A program made the position numbers and the translations under genes. The notes below the pieces were generated by a model. The model ran no database searches and was not told the DNA's origin. It saw nothing but the letters and a program-made list of their open reading frames with translations. A DNA stretch of 64,000 nt from Gavia stellata (Eukaryota; Chordata; Aves; Gaviiformes; Gaviidae): positions 16,750,428 to 16,814,427 of the forward strand of contig NC_082610.1 of NCBI RefSeq assembly GCF_030936135.1. Reading direction: 5' to 3'. Shown one piece after another: positions 33,601 to 46,491 of this stretch (within the stretch, counting starts at the first letter, position 1; each line of letters begins with the position of its first letter).

Positions 33601-36600
33601 TCACGCTCTGTTTTCTTGGCCAGTTTGAAAGAGTCAACCCAAATCGACGCATTTCTCTAGCTGGCGGAGCGATGCAGTACACAGGCTGCTTTGTTAGCTT
33701 TGTTCTCCGCTGTCTGTGCATGCAGAGGGGCTTTTTCACACATTTGCTATTTGATTTTATGTTTTCTCATGCCCAATCTGTCTGACTGCCTTTGCTTTTC
33801 AGTTACTGTTTCTCAAAATGGCTCCAACAACCCTCTTTTGCCATCTCAGAGGAAAGGCACAATTGCATTATTGTACTGAGTGAATGCATTTTCTCATACA
33901 TGTAGCTGAATGGGAGATTATTTAAATATCTTAAACCCTCTCCTAATTGGAGAGGAATGGGAGTGCGAGGAGAATTTATATTCAGACTCCTCAATTTCAG
34001 CGAATGAGTAATCAACACTCCATCACTTCCTACAAGGTTAAACAATTTTTAAGCAAATGGTTACTGTAAAAACACCATTTGACTGCATTAAAACAAACGA
34101 ACAAACGGAAACCCAAGAATGGGTATTTCTGGTGATCTTTAGATCACGTGAAAGCTTTGTGGACCCCTTAGCAAAGGAGAAGCTGACTGGAAATGCTGAT
34201 GGCTGGCTGGTGCCTCAGGGCTGCCCCACCAGCCCCTGCCCTATGCCCGTCCCAGCCCTCCTGTCTCTCCTTGCCTTGTGCTATCCTGGTGCTGGCATCA
34301 ACACCAGCGCGCGAAAGCCCATGCTCTGAGCCAGATCAGGGTGGGGGGCGCGATTTGGGTTTAAAAATAACCCAACAAAATACGTTTGCTTGTCTCTGTG
34401 TGTGCATGTTTGAAAGCAGGCTCAGTTTCCCCGTGTGATTCATGGAAAGGCTGTACCAAGGTCTGTGCTGGCACGAGGGCAGGCAGGAGCAAGCGAGGGG
34501 GGAAATGGAGCAACCCCAGGAGCTGGGAAGGAAAATATCGCTAACTGATAGTGCTGCCAAGTATTTTATCTCCTGAAGCCACTGCCTTAGACCAGAGCAG
34601 CTGAATTAGTGCCTGTAGCCTGTGCTTTCGCAAGGCTGTCCCATCTTTACATCTTTGCTTACAGCCTTATTCTTATCAAAAGGTTGGTCATTCTCTTGGT
34701 CAATTTATTGCTATAAAGTCAATCATATGCAGTTATTCAAAAGTCAGCAGGTAGTGGTCTAATCTAGTCTAATCTAATCTGATAATTTTTATATACAAAA
34801 TCGCATTTTCCTGTCATATTCAAAATAATGACATCAACACTTTTGGTCATTTAACTACAAAAGGCTTTAAGCAGTTCTGAGCGATTAAGCTTTGCTGCCA
34901 CTATTCTCTTTTGCATCCTCCAGTATGGCGCTTTTCTTTTTATTGTTTCTTTCCTGCAAATTGTTTCTGTAATTAACTTCATTGGGCTTGATGTGAAGCC
35001 CATGGAGGTGAATGCACAGACTTTCATTAACTTGAATAGGCTGCAGATCAGGCCTCCTGTAAATGCTTTAACAGGCACGGGTCAAGGACTTGAAATGAAG
35101 AACACCTGTTTTACTGTGTGTTTCTATTGTTATTTCAGCTAGCTTCATCAAACTAATGATACTGATGCAGAAATGCAAACTCTCGTAGGCGTAACACTGG
35201 AAAGTAAAAGTCTGTGCTACATTTATCACAACAGGACTTAGAAATGCCAACCACAGGACAGGTTGCACTGTGCCTCACTCATGCACCCAGCAAGAGACAG
35301 ATGGTGAGAGACAATCAGGCGGTTTGTGGCAGAACTGAGAGTTAAATCCAGACAACGTAAGTGCAAGTTTAGTGTCTGTCCCCCTCCCCGCTCCCAGCTA
35401 TGCCTCTCGTTCTACTGAGGCGCAACAGCACACGTGCCTGTGCAAGTGCAATATTCTCTAATAATTTCCTTGTCCAATAATGTTACAGGCGGCAGAACAT
35501 TAATCCAAAAGGAAGGGCTGACCCTTGGGTGTTTCTGTCAACCCCAGTGCTGTTTGCTTGCACAGCAGCAACTACGGACTCTGCCACTGGCAGCAATGAA
35601 TAAGTCTTTCTAGTGTTTCCCTGATAAGACGACTCTTTGCAAGAGATCCTATGTCTCACAGGGCTCAAAGTTTCCTAATTCTTTTGCCATTCCACTTTTC
35701 AGCGTTATCAGATGCACTGCAATATCCAGCCTTGGAGGAGAGGCTTGAGCTGAAGGGACTTACGCCGCCCAGTTTATATGGTCCTCCTAGAAAGCAGCCA
35801 TCCGTGACTGACTGTAGTAAAAACATAAAAATTCCAGCTCAGGTTGAAGCAAATCCGTGTTCCCATTAATTACTCAAACCAAAACATTACTGGTAGTGCA
35901 CCGTCCCTCCTGGAAAGTATACCATGCTCTCATGTAACTACAAGGTTAGCCTTAACTGCTAAGAGAGCTGTATTTTTTCCCAGCAGCAGCATGAAAACAC
36001 ATGAGTTATCATGAGATGAAAAGCAGGCACTTAGCAGTGTATCCTGAAGTCAGCAGTTCTGGACAGACGTATGAGCTGATCTCAGCATGTTTACTTCACA
36101 ATAAAACCACACTGTTGTCTTCTGACTGTGTCCACCTCAGGAAAACAAATGAACAATAACTATCCAGAAGTTTTACAAATTAAAAAAGCTTCAAAAAATG
36201 TTAAAACCTATTTTTGTAATTCACCTCTTGATCTAAATCCATATTCAGTTATTTATGTTGGATTTATTGTCCATTATGCTTTGGCCATTTGCTGGCCCTG
36301 TCTCAGAGGCTACATGAACTCTGGTGACAAACAGAGCTTCCTCTGTGCCAAACAGAAAAAATTCAAAGCTATTTATCTGATATGACAATACTGATAATAG
36401 TGCAAAGATGCACTTTGGACTTCTCCTAAAGGGTACACTGATGTTCATTATCTTTTATTTGCATTTCTTTTTGCCCTATGGAAGAAAGATTAGGAGAAAG
36501 CCAACTTAGCTCTGTGCTTAGCAGAAATACCAAAAATGATAACTGCAAGGACACATTATTTAGTTGATCAATAACATTGACTTTGGAGTGCAGTCTCACC

Positions 36601-39600
36601 TGCTATGTGAACAATTGTCTGAGACTTCAGTTCCTAAACGCTGCCTAACTCTCAACTGCCAAAATAGGGATTTTTAAAAGACTTGCCTCCTACAGCTGGT
36701 TAGTAATAGGGAGAGGAATTTGTAGGCACCATCCAGCTCTTCCTCTGTAGAATAATTTTTCTTCTTTAGCTAAAAATCTTCAATAGTCTAAACAAAAAGT
36801 CTAGTTTAACCCTCTCATTCTTGCATAAGGTGGGGCACAGGACAAGCAAAAGGGCAACTGAGATCACACAGACTGGCTATGGTCCAGTGAGCAAGGTACC
36901 ACTGTTGTAGCCTTTCCTAAAACGAAAAGTGCTTGTTAAAAAGCAATCTTCTGGTAAGGCAGTCAGAGACAGCCACCCCAAGAAGGGAACCACTGTTTTC
37001 CAAAGATATCAGTTAACATCAGCGTTGCCTACTTCTGATCTTATTTCTAATGTTCCTCTGTATTTTGCCCACAGGCAAACGTCTGAAGCTTGGACGCTTT
37101 TAAGGTATACCTGTGGAGGAGCTGAAAAAAGTCTCAAATGAGCTTAAAATATTTCCATACTTGCAAGAACAAAAAATAATGATTGAATTACCTCACATCC
37201 GCATGTTCCTGGGACAGTCTTCATGGGGCAAACATGAGCTTGCTGTCCTTCCTCTACCTGATGCCCCGGGAGCGCGAGGTGGGTCGGGAGGCAGCCTGGC
37301 CGCCTCGTTGTGCCAGCCTGGTGCCACCGCACTGCTGCTTAACCTAAAATCTCGTCTTGCCTTCACTCTCTGCTCTTGGCAGCTGTGGTGAACCCTCAGT
37401 GCAGCAGTTGGAAAGGACTGGCACCAGCGCCAGCGTCTCCCCTTCCCATGCCCTCTATTTGCAGCATTTGTCCTCCCTGTGCAGATGTGGGAACCACAAA
37501 CGTTAAAGTACTTTCAAGTCTAATGGCTCGGTAGCATACTGAAATGTTAAAAAAACCCATTAAGGGTGGCAGGGGAAAATCATTGTCTTTGAGCTGCTAT
37601 CACAGATATTTATGGTAAAGAAATGCTGGCCCAAAGTCAAGGCTATGCCTTCCAGTTTAGCAACTTAAACCAGGTGAAGCACAGGGGCAGTGTGGCTGAA
37701 AAAGGAGCTCCTCCCAAGTTTGTGTACTGCAGCATCTGGGACATCCGTAGACAAAAAAGTGCTATTCCAGGTAAGAGGGCGATGCTATTAGCTGTCCTAA
37801 GCTGCTCTCGAGTCTCTCCTTTCCTGATAACGTTGGCACACTGGTAGTTTCTGAGAGGAGCTGGATGTGGATCCTGCCTCACTTCTCTTTTCCAAACATG
37901 CTTCTGATGAGAATCAGCAATGACCATCACTGCGGATGGCTGTGAGGGTGCATTTGCTTGTTGAAAACTGCCACCGTGCTGTTCTGGCTGGAGGAGACCG
38001 GAGCAACAATGCTGGGAGCAGAGGTTCCCAGGCTGGGGCACGGCATGACCAGCAATGCTGAGCTGCACTGCTGGCAAAGTGCCCAAGGCCTGACACCATG
38101 CCCAGGAAAAGAGAAAATCCTAAGGGAGAGAAAGGAAAACAGACCAAAAATAAATGTGAGCAGAAGGGGCCTGCAAAAGCTCCCTTACATGGGCTGGTAG
38201 CTGTTGGCTTGTGCCTTTGGTCTAAGGTTTCTGGGGGGCACCTGGGGCTGAGAAAGCCTTTCCCACCACTAGCTTCCTCCTCTCCAGCAGTCCCCAACCA
38301 TGTCATGAAGGTTCCCGCTTGCCCCTGGAGATGGTGCATTGGCCTTGGACAAGGGGCAGCCTCTGACACGCGGACTGGGAATCACCCGTGTGCTCCAGAG
38401 AAGGGTCTGCACCGTAATTCTGCGCATGGGCAGGCACCCCGTTGCAGCAGCACCTTCCCGGGTAGACGTGCTCACGGTTCTCCCCAGGCTTCTTGCAGGT
38501 TCTTTGCAGAGCTATGGGCTCCGTGGCAAGACGCTGACACAGCAAGCGAGAAGGGATGGTGAAAAGGCTTGAGAGGTCCAAGCAATCCAGCATGGCCACA
38601 TGATAACAGAGCAGCATTAAGTTTGTTGGGAAAAAGCAAGCCCAGCTGCGTACTTCTACTGTTTTTTACTGGGTCAGTAATGTATGGGGCTGTAACGCTT
38701 CTGTTTCTCCGTCTCTGTCTCCTAAACATGAATTTATTGTTTCAGGACGTGATGAGGGAGTGGGGTTTGGGTGCTGAAATTTCAGGGAGAGAAGGAAACA
38801 TTGTGCCTTGTCTTTCCAGCTCTTTATAATTACTTGGCTTTCTGGGTCTTCCCTGAGGGAGTCTGCACTTCCTTCTGCCAATTGTATATGGAAATTAATT
38901 ACTCTGAATCACATCCTGGACCCTGGCACCTGCTAATTAGGTGTCTGTAAGGGCTGCAAGCAGGGTATGCCCTATGTAGGGCTTCCTCAACTCATCCCAG
39001 AAAGGTGGTTAACTGAGAATTTCCTGTAGTGCCAAAGTTCGCTCAGGAACCTCCCTCCCTCCATTCTCCACCTCAGGCTGCTCATTGCCCCCCTCCTGCA
39101 CTTCTCCAGCCCCCAGTTTTTTCTTTTTCATTCAGCAGAGCCCCACGGAGAATTACATGGGCACAAGGATGAAATCAGGAAAGGAACGGGAACGGCAGGG
39201 AGAGAAGTGCCTGTCCTCACTGAGCCTCTGCACAGGGCTTTTCGGTTCCAGCGATGCCTCCAGGGCTGAAAATACAGGTTACAAGTGCTTTGCGATTCCC
39301 AGCTGACAGCGTGAGTGTGAAGATTCAGGTGTGATTCTCTCACGCTGGGCAGCGATACATAAATACGTACCATTAAAATGAGGGCTGTGCCACCAGGTCT
39401 AGTCTGGGACCAGCACCCACATGCAGGCCTCTTCTGTGATTTTTGCAGTGAGAGGCCTAAAATGTCAGTTTTTTCTTCTCACGGCTGGCTCACTGGAGCC
39501 AAGCATGACCTATCCAGAGCGTCATGAACACGGCTAAGTCCGAACTGTAGGCTCCAAGACAAAGCTGTTTTCAATAAGGACCTTTTTATAGCCCGCACAG

Positions 39601-42600
39601 GGAAAGAAAACCCCTTTTTGTCACCCCCATCTCTGCTGGGTTTGAATTAAACTGTGCAAGGCCCGGCGTGCCGAGCACGTGGACGGGGAAGGGCCCCCCC
39701 CACCGTTGTCCTCTTCCTTCAATAACCGCATGGTAGTGTTTGCTCCCATAGCTAAACTTCGGCAAGACTGTAGAGAGTAAAGTAACTTAAAGAAACGTCT
39801 CCTGAACTTGTTTAACGCTCTCAGATGAACCTGTCCGAGCTGTGCCCCATTTCATTGCGTGCCCTGCGGCTGTCCCCGGTGGGCCACGTAATGGCCGGAG
39901 GGACAGACCACACTGTTTCTTTGGCACTGGTTTGGGTTCCTCTCGAGCTATTTTGGGGTCTTTCCTTCTGACTTAACAGCTCTGGTGGTTTCTGCCCCTG
40001 TCTGTGGAAACATCAGCTGCTGATTCAGCTGTGGCTCCCTCAGGAAGGGGAACCTGAGTTCGGGTTTTGAGGAGGCCAGGCCGGCCTCCAGGAGCCTTCG
40101 CCGGTTCCCAGGGGAACCCCAGGGCCGGGGATGAAGACAAAGCACGAGTTTCGGTTTCAATTCACTTTTTTAAACTAGTGCCTTTTCAAAAAACAGTTTC
40201 CATAGTGACAGGGAACTGTGGCACCATTGTGAAGGTCCAAAAAGCCCAGGCCGGGTGTCAGCCAGGAATTCAGCAGAGCAGCCTGCCCTCAGCCCCTGCT
40301 GCGCTCACCGGGGCGCTTTGCTTCCAACGCCTTTCCTGCCCGCCAGCCACACGTCGGCTGCTGTGGGCTCTACTACCCCTGAGCACTACAGCTTTGCCTA
40401 ATCGCAGGTAAAATGATGTATTTCCAAAACAGGGATATGCTCTCTGGCTTGTGCTTTGGTTGGGTTTAGCTGTATTCAAGCTTACTTTGCTATAAAGGGA
40501 AAAACCAGATTTGAAGACGGCTTTCAACCATTGTTCCCCGACACAGACTGGTGTAAAAAACCGAAATGTGCTCATGATCATCCGCCGAGTCAGCAGAGGA
40601 GCCCGGCTGAAATCCCAGGTCCCGTTTATTTCTTATTTACTAGAAAGCGCTGCCTCCCTCCTTCCCTCTCTCTATTCATCGTACGGGGTACTTCCACCCA
40701 TGCGTATAATCCAGACCTCCCAAAAGGGCCTAGGGAATCTCACACAATCATATTTTTCTTCTGGTCCTTGCTGTAACACATAAGAAGCGTGCCAGAGTGG
40801 CTCAGAACTTCCGCCAGGTTCGGCTCAATGCCAGGCGGTGGAGGTTTGCAAGTGACGGACGCCGCCGCTTATTCAAAGTGCTCGTTTGCCCTCATCCTTC
40901 GTTATCTGCTGGATTATGTTGCAGTCTGTAGTATGCAAAGAAATACAACCACAGCACTCTTACAAGTCGAGCCTTGGCTAAAATTACAGGTAGCTGTCAA
41001 GTGCTTATGTTACTTGTAGCTTTTAGGTAATGTGCATTACGCATGTGTAAGAGGTAGAGAAAAGTGGGGTTGTGCTATTTGTACAAACCTCAGAAACCCT
41101 TTCAGTAGGTCTGGCACTTGTGTCTTTCCTCAGGAATACCCGAGGCCAGGGACATAAGTGAGGGTCTCTGTGGCCTGTGGAGCCATTCAGTGTGCATACT
41201 GCTTTTCAGCAGACCCAGCCAACCGGACGGGAACAAGGATGCCTGCCCAAGGGGCACGGGGACGTGATGGCCCCAACAGGGACTGCTGTGCGCGCAGCGG
41301 TTTCAAAACGGAAAGGAGCCACAGCGTGGAGCCGGCCAGGGCTCTTCTGGCACCGAAGGCAGGGCACCAACTCGACTCAAAGCGTACATCAGCCACCTCC
41401 TCCAGCCCCAAACCAAGCACTATCCCTTGCACTTTGGTGATAAACTAACATTTTTCTTAACTATTTTACTATCATTATTCCCTTCCTACTCTTATTTTTG
41501 CCTGCATATCCATGCAACGCTTTTCAGAGCTGATATCACATGCAAGAAAACAGAGTGAGACTGGTAACAAATCTAGTTTTTGTCAGAGAAAAATGTTTTG
41601 CGTGTTATTTCCTGTTAAACCATTGGAAATGGTATACCCAAACAAAAAATAGTCCTTCTGGTGCAAGATTTTTAACTCAAATGAAAAAGGCCACATTCTA
41701 TAGGAAAGAAAGCAGAAAGAGAGGCATATTTAGACCAATGCTTATAACAGTATTTCTAATGTAAGGGTAGATGTACTGCACCAGACTAAGGGTTCATCTG
41801 TCCTCAGGCTGACAGCAGCTAACTGCTGCAGAGCCCCAGAAGAGGCCAAGAGGCTAGACATGCTTGCTTTGGATATTCCCAGCCTCCAGCAACCAGCAGC
41901 TCAGGGATTTAATAAGACAGAGATGAAACCGTGTATATATTGCCAGGACAAGCTGGATAAAATAAGAACTACGTATGTCTTGAAAATGAACCATTAGGAT
42001 CAAGAAAACTCGAGAAGTGCATCACTCTTGACTGTCTTATGACTGCGGGTGAAGGCACTGTCTTCGGGAGGTATGTCCTGAAAGAGACAAAATTTTCCCT
42101 TGCTTCCTCAAGACCTTCGAGCGACCCTACTGCATTGTTAAAATTCCATTAGAAAGTGGCTGCTGGGAACATGTGCAGTAAATAGCTGCTAAGATCAATG
42201 GCAGTCTTGCTGATTTAAAATCAATGTATTGCTTGCTGACGGTGCTGGCAGTGTTTTCCTCTGGGAAATGTAACAGTGTTTGGCTTTAAATAAACATAGT
42301 GGTAAAAAAACTTTATCTGAACTCATTAGTGACTCAGACTGATTTTAGAGTAATTCAGAAAATGCCGATTTCCCACAGAGAAGACTTTGAGGTGACCAGT
42401 GACTTTGGATACTGCAATTTATGATGGGCCACTGGAAAATATCATGGAACAGAGCGGAACTTCTGAAAATGCTCTCTGAAAAATAGGTACTTAGGTACCT
42501 AGACCATCCATCGAAAGCAACCGGTCACTTTTGAAAACCTGAGACGAACAACATCAGGTTACTACGGCTCTAATGACCACCATGCACCTTTTCCAGGCCA

Positions 42601-43231
42601 ATTCCTCGCTCCCCTCCCAGCTTCTGGCTGGCCCTCATCCCATGTGACACCATGCATTCATGAGGGTGTAAGCCCACCAAAACCTAAAATGCCACCAAAA
42701 GTTGGTCTCATCCACCAGCACTTAGTTTTGGGTTGGGCTGGGATCCTCTCCTTCCTTAAATCTTCCTCCTCATCATGAGTACAATTTTTCTGCCAGATGC
42801 TCAGCTAGATTGCTTTAATGAAAATAGACATTAAAGCATTTGCCCTACCTATATGCTGTTTCATAATCTAACCATTTAATTGCGTCATGCTCTTTCCCTA
42901 CAAATCATCGGATGATGTTTCCCAGAACAAGCCTTCATCTCTTTTTGTGCATGTTGTAACACTCCAGCTGTTACCACCTCCTGGTTGTAAAGAAGTGTAT
43001 CATTAAATCACTAGTGAATTGATCACGAGGTAAATCAGAACTCTTTTGGGTGGGTTTCTAACTGGGAAATGAGGCACCTGAGTGAGGAACAGAAATTGTA
43101 ACTGCATCAGAACTTTTATTTGAGGTAGGCTGTTGTGGATTTTTCACTTTATTTAAGAGCTTCTATTGAACCCTTCTCAATTTCTTTTAACTTGTTACAT
43201 GGAATAGTTTTAAAGGATAGTACAGAGATAT
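33601..43231. other. Intergenic, no gene recognised
   Basis: About 9.6 kb. GC content rises at about 37.2-38.6 kb and 39.6-40.4 kb, where overlapping open frames occur on both strands, as expected by composition. A short TCTAA-rich run lies at 34757-34785. A possible ancient repeat lies at about 34,975-35,060. No protein family was recognised. Confidence 0.65.
34975..35060. repeat. Possible ancient amniote interspersed repeat
   Basis: The phrases TTCATTGGGCTTGATG, GAAGCCCATGGAGGTGAATG and GCAGATCAGGCC resemble a common old amniote repeat motif. In that motif, CCATTGACTTCAATGGG-type inverted phrases precede GGATCAGGCCC. I cannot name the family from sequence alone. Confidence 0.35.
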
Positions 43232-44820
43232 AAAACTCTTTGTTGGGTAACAAACAGGAGGAGTTGGAAGCCACTGTGCAGCTAGAAAGCTACGATCCAA
43301 TCGCTCTCACTGAAATGTGGTGGGACCAATCACACAAGTGAAGCTCTGCAGTTGATGGCTATAAACTGTTCAGAAGGGACAGGCAAGGACGGAGGAGCCA
43401 GGGGGTTGCCCTCCATGTAAAAAAATGGATTGACTGCACAGAACTGTCTTTGAAAAACAGTGACGAACAGGTTGAGAGCTTATGAGTAAAAATTAGGGGC
43501 CAAGCCAACAAAGGAAACCTCGTGGTTGGTGTTTACTGCAGGCCACCTGAGCAAGGGGAGCCTGTTGACGAAGCGTTCTTACTTGGATTACAGGAAACAT
43601 TGCGCTCGCGTGCTCTGATCTTGCTGGGGCACGCCAATCACCCTGAAATCATCCTGGAAAAGCAGCACAGCAAGCTGTAAGCAATCCAGGAAAATCTTGG
43701 AGTGCACTGGGGATAATTTCTTAATCGAGGTGATAGCCTGACCAGAGGAGAAGCGTTAGTAGACCTGTTGCTCACCAACACGGATGGACTAATTGGACAT
43801 GACAAGATTGGCGGCAGCCTGGGCTGCAGTGATCACACCCTGGTGGAATTCACAGTCTTGAGGGATATGGGCCAAATGAAGAGTAGAGCTAGGACCCTAA
43901 ATTTTAGGACAGCAAACTTTCATTTGTTTAAGGAATTAGTGGATGGCACCCCCTAGGAAACAGCCCTCAGGGATAAAGGAGCTGAACAGCACTGGCAGCT
44001 CTTTAAGGACGTTTTTCTTGGAGCACAAGAGCTCTTCATTCCCATGTGTAAGAAATTGGGAAAGGAAGGCCCGAGACCAGCACAGCAGAGTAAGGACCTC
44101 CTGGTCAAACTAAAGTGTAAGAAGACAATGTACTGGCAGTGGAACCAGGGACATATATCCTGGGAGAAATACAAGGATGCTGTCTGGATGTACAGGGATG
44201 GAATCAGGAAAGCTAAGGCTCAATGAATTTGGCAAAGGATGTGAAAAATAATCAGAAGGGCTTTTACAGGTACATTGGGCAGAAAAGGAGGATTAAAGAA
44301 AATGTACCACCATCACCACCAAGGAAAGAAGACAGGAGAAGCAGTGACAACTGACATGGAGAAGACGGAGGTACTCGAGTTTTTTTGTCTCAGTTTTCAG
44401 TGGTAATCTCTCTTCCCACATCTCTCAAGCACCTGAACCTGAAGGCAGGGACTGGGCGAATGAAGTCCCTCCCATTGTAAGTGAAGATCAGGTTTGAGAC
44501 AGCCTGAAGAACCTGACCATATGTAAGTCCATGGGACCTGATGAGATGCATCGCAGGGTCCCGAGGGAATTGGCTGATGTAGTTGCCAAGCTACTCTCCA
44601 TCATATTTGAAAAGTCATGGCAGTCAGGCAAAGTCCCCTGCAGCTGGAAAAAGGGGACTCTCTACCCATTTAAAAAAAGGGTAAAAAGGAGGACCCTGGG
44701 AACTATTGATCAGTCAGCCTCACCTCTGTGCCCGGGTAAGATCATGGAACAGATCCTCCCGGTATGTCAAAACATAGGGAAGACAGGGAGGGGATTAGAG
44801 ACAGCCAACATGGCTTCACC
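43232..44820 (+). pseudogene. CR1 LINE, 5' part of a decayed ORF2 copy (interrupted)
   Basis: This is the left half of a large CR1. It starts near GTAACAAACAGGAGGAG and enters the ORF2 endonuclease region, with a degenerate ALTEMWWDQSH where TETWWD is usual. It continues through RRDRQGRRSQGVALHV, GGSLGCSDHTLVEFTVLRD and MCKKLGKEGPRPAQQSK to the reverse-transcriptase start (KSMGPDEMHRRVPRELAD). Stops and frameshifts break it repeatedly, for example after LVDGTP and after RKAKAQ. It ends in the ACATGGCTTCACC motif, where another element interrupts it. ORF1 and the element's 5' end are missing. Confidence 0.9.
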
Positions 44821-44963
44821 TGGAAACATTCAAGGTAAGGTTGGATGGGGCTCTGAGCAACCTGCTGTAGTTGAAGATGTCCCTGCTTATTGCAGGGGGG
44901 TTGGACTAGATGACCTTTAGAGGTCCCTTCCAACCCAAACCATTCTATGATTCTGATTCTATG
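44821..44963 (+). mobile_element. Nested CR1 LINE 3' end inside the larger CR1
   Basis: Directly after TGGCTTCACC the sequence switches to the CR1 3' region: TGGAAACATTCAAGG, GTTGGACTAGATGACC, CCCTTCCAACCC, then ATTCTATGATTCTG and ATTCTATG. This region should lie over 1 kb further downstream in the outer element, which still has its own copy at about 46,340-46,490. It is therefore a second element nested in the first. Confidence 0.8.
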
Positions 44964-45327
44964 CTTCCGGTTCCAAAAAAACCAAGCTGATTTAGAGAAG
45001 TCTAGAGGACCAGATCATGCTATTTTAAGGAGACTCTGCAAATTGACATATACTTTGTCCAAGGAAAGACAGAAGGACTTTGTAATCATTAAAAAAGGGA
45101 AGAGCAGTAGAGTTGAGTCTTCCTCCAAAGAACTCTTAAATGCCCCTTGAAAAGTTTAGCTGATCCTGCTGGATTAGATTATAAGAAGCTTTTGGGGGGA
45201 GTTAATTTCTTCAGTTTTGTGCGGTATTATCCTATAATTACCTTTGTAAAAAAGGTTAGTATCCCTGAATTGTTCAGGAATCCTTTAGTGGCACTGTCCC
45301 CCGCTACTGAAGCGCCCAGATCTTACC
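44964..45327. other. Non-CR1 passenger sequence within the nested insertion
   Basis: About 360 bp between the nested CR1 tail and the resumption of the outer CR1 match no part of CR1 that I know. The segment ends in CTTACC, which resembles the CTTCACC at the left junction (44814-44820), so the whole 44,821-45,327 block may be one insertion with a short target duplication. A short open frame (44947-45150) crosses its left part but matches nothing I recognise. Confidence 0.6.
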
Positions 45328-46491
45328 AAAGCAAGTCTTGCCTGACCAACACAGTGGTCTTCTACGGTGGAGTGGCTGCATCAGTAGACAAGGGAAGAGC
45401 TACTGATGTCATCTGTCTGGACTTCTGTAAGGCCTTTGACACAGTCCCCCACAACATCCTTCTCTCTAAATTGTAGAGAGATGGGTTTGATGGATGGACT
45501 GTTCGGTGGATGAGGAATTGGCTGGTTGGTGGCATCCAGAGACTAGTGGACAAGGGCTCAGTGTCCAGATGGAGATCAGTGACAAGTGGTGTCCTTCAGG
45601 GGTCCGTATTGGGACCAGTACTGTTGAGTATCTTCATCAATGACATAGACAGTGGGATCGAGTGCACCCACAGCAAATTTGCAGAGGACTCCAAGCTGAG
45701 TGCGGCTGACACGCCTGAGGGATGGGATGCCGATCAGAGGGACCTGGACAGGCTTGAGAAGTGGGCCCACGTGAACATCATGTGCAAGGTCCTGCACCTG
45801 GGTCAGGGCAAGCCCCAGTATCAAGACAGGCTGGGGGTTGAAGGTATTGAGAAAAGCCGGACATTCACCAGCAATGTGCACTTGCAGCCCAGAAAGCCAA
45901 CCGTATGCTGGGCTGCATCAAAAGCAGTGTGGCCAGCAGGTCGAGGGAGGTGATTCTGCCCCTCTACTCTGCTCTAGTGAGACCCTCCCTAGAATGCTGC
46001 ATCCAGCTCAGGGGTCCTCAGCACAGGAAAGACATGGACCTGTTGGACCAGGTCCAGAGGATGCCACAAAAATGATCAGAGGGATGGAACACCTCTCCTG
46101 TGAGGACAGGCTGTGAGAGTTGGGGTTGTTCAGCCCTGAGAAGAGAATGCTCTGGGGAGACCTTATTGCTGCCCTTTAGTATATAAGAAAGATGGAGAGA
46201 GACTTTTTACCGAAGCCCGTAGTGACAGGACATGGGGCAATGGTTTTAAACTGAAAGAGGGTAAACTTAGATTGGATATAAGGAAGAAACTATTTTTATA
46301 ATGAGGGTGGTTACAAACAGGTTGTCCAGAGAAGTTGTGGATGCCCCATGATTGGAAGTGTTCAAAGTCAGGTTCAACGGGGCTCTGAGCAGCCTGGTCT
46401 AGTTGAAGATGTCCCTGCTGATTGCAGGGGGGTTGAACACTAGATGACCTTCAAAGGTCCCTTCCAACCCAAACTATTCTATGATTCTATA
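45328..46491 (+). pseudogene. CR1 LINE, 3' part of the same decayed ORF2 copy, with 3' UTR
   Basis: The outer CR1 resumes exactly where it broke off, with [13 protein letters not shown]. It carries the RT blocks [37 protein letters not shown] and [18 protein letters not shown], where the usual FADD is FAED. KMIRGMEHLSCEDRL follows, then the 3' UTR with CCCTTCCAACCC and an ATTCTATGATTCTAT tail ending near 46,491. Several stops, frameshifts and an internal deletion of about 50 bp near 45,850 make it inactive. Confidence 0.9.

Noticed and set aside
37100..38900. Many overlapping medium-length frames on both strands
   Set aside because: They overlap each other, match no family and lack consistent splice sites; locally higher GC explains them.
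40780..40870. tRNA-like phrase (AGAGTGGCTCAGAAC with AGGTTCGGCTC)
   Set aside because: The pieces are too close together and no cloverleaf or acceptor stem can be formed.
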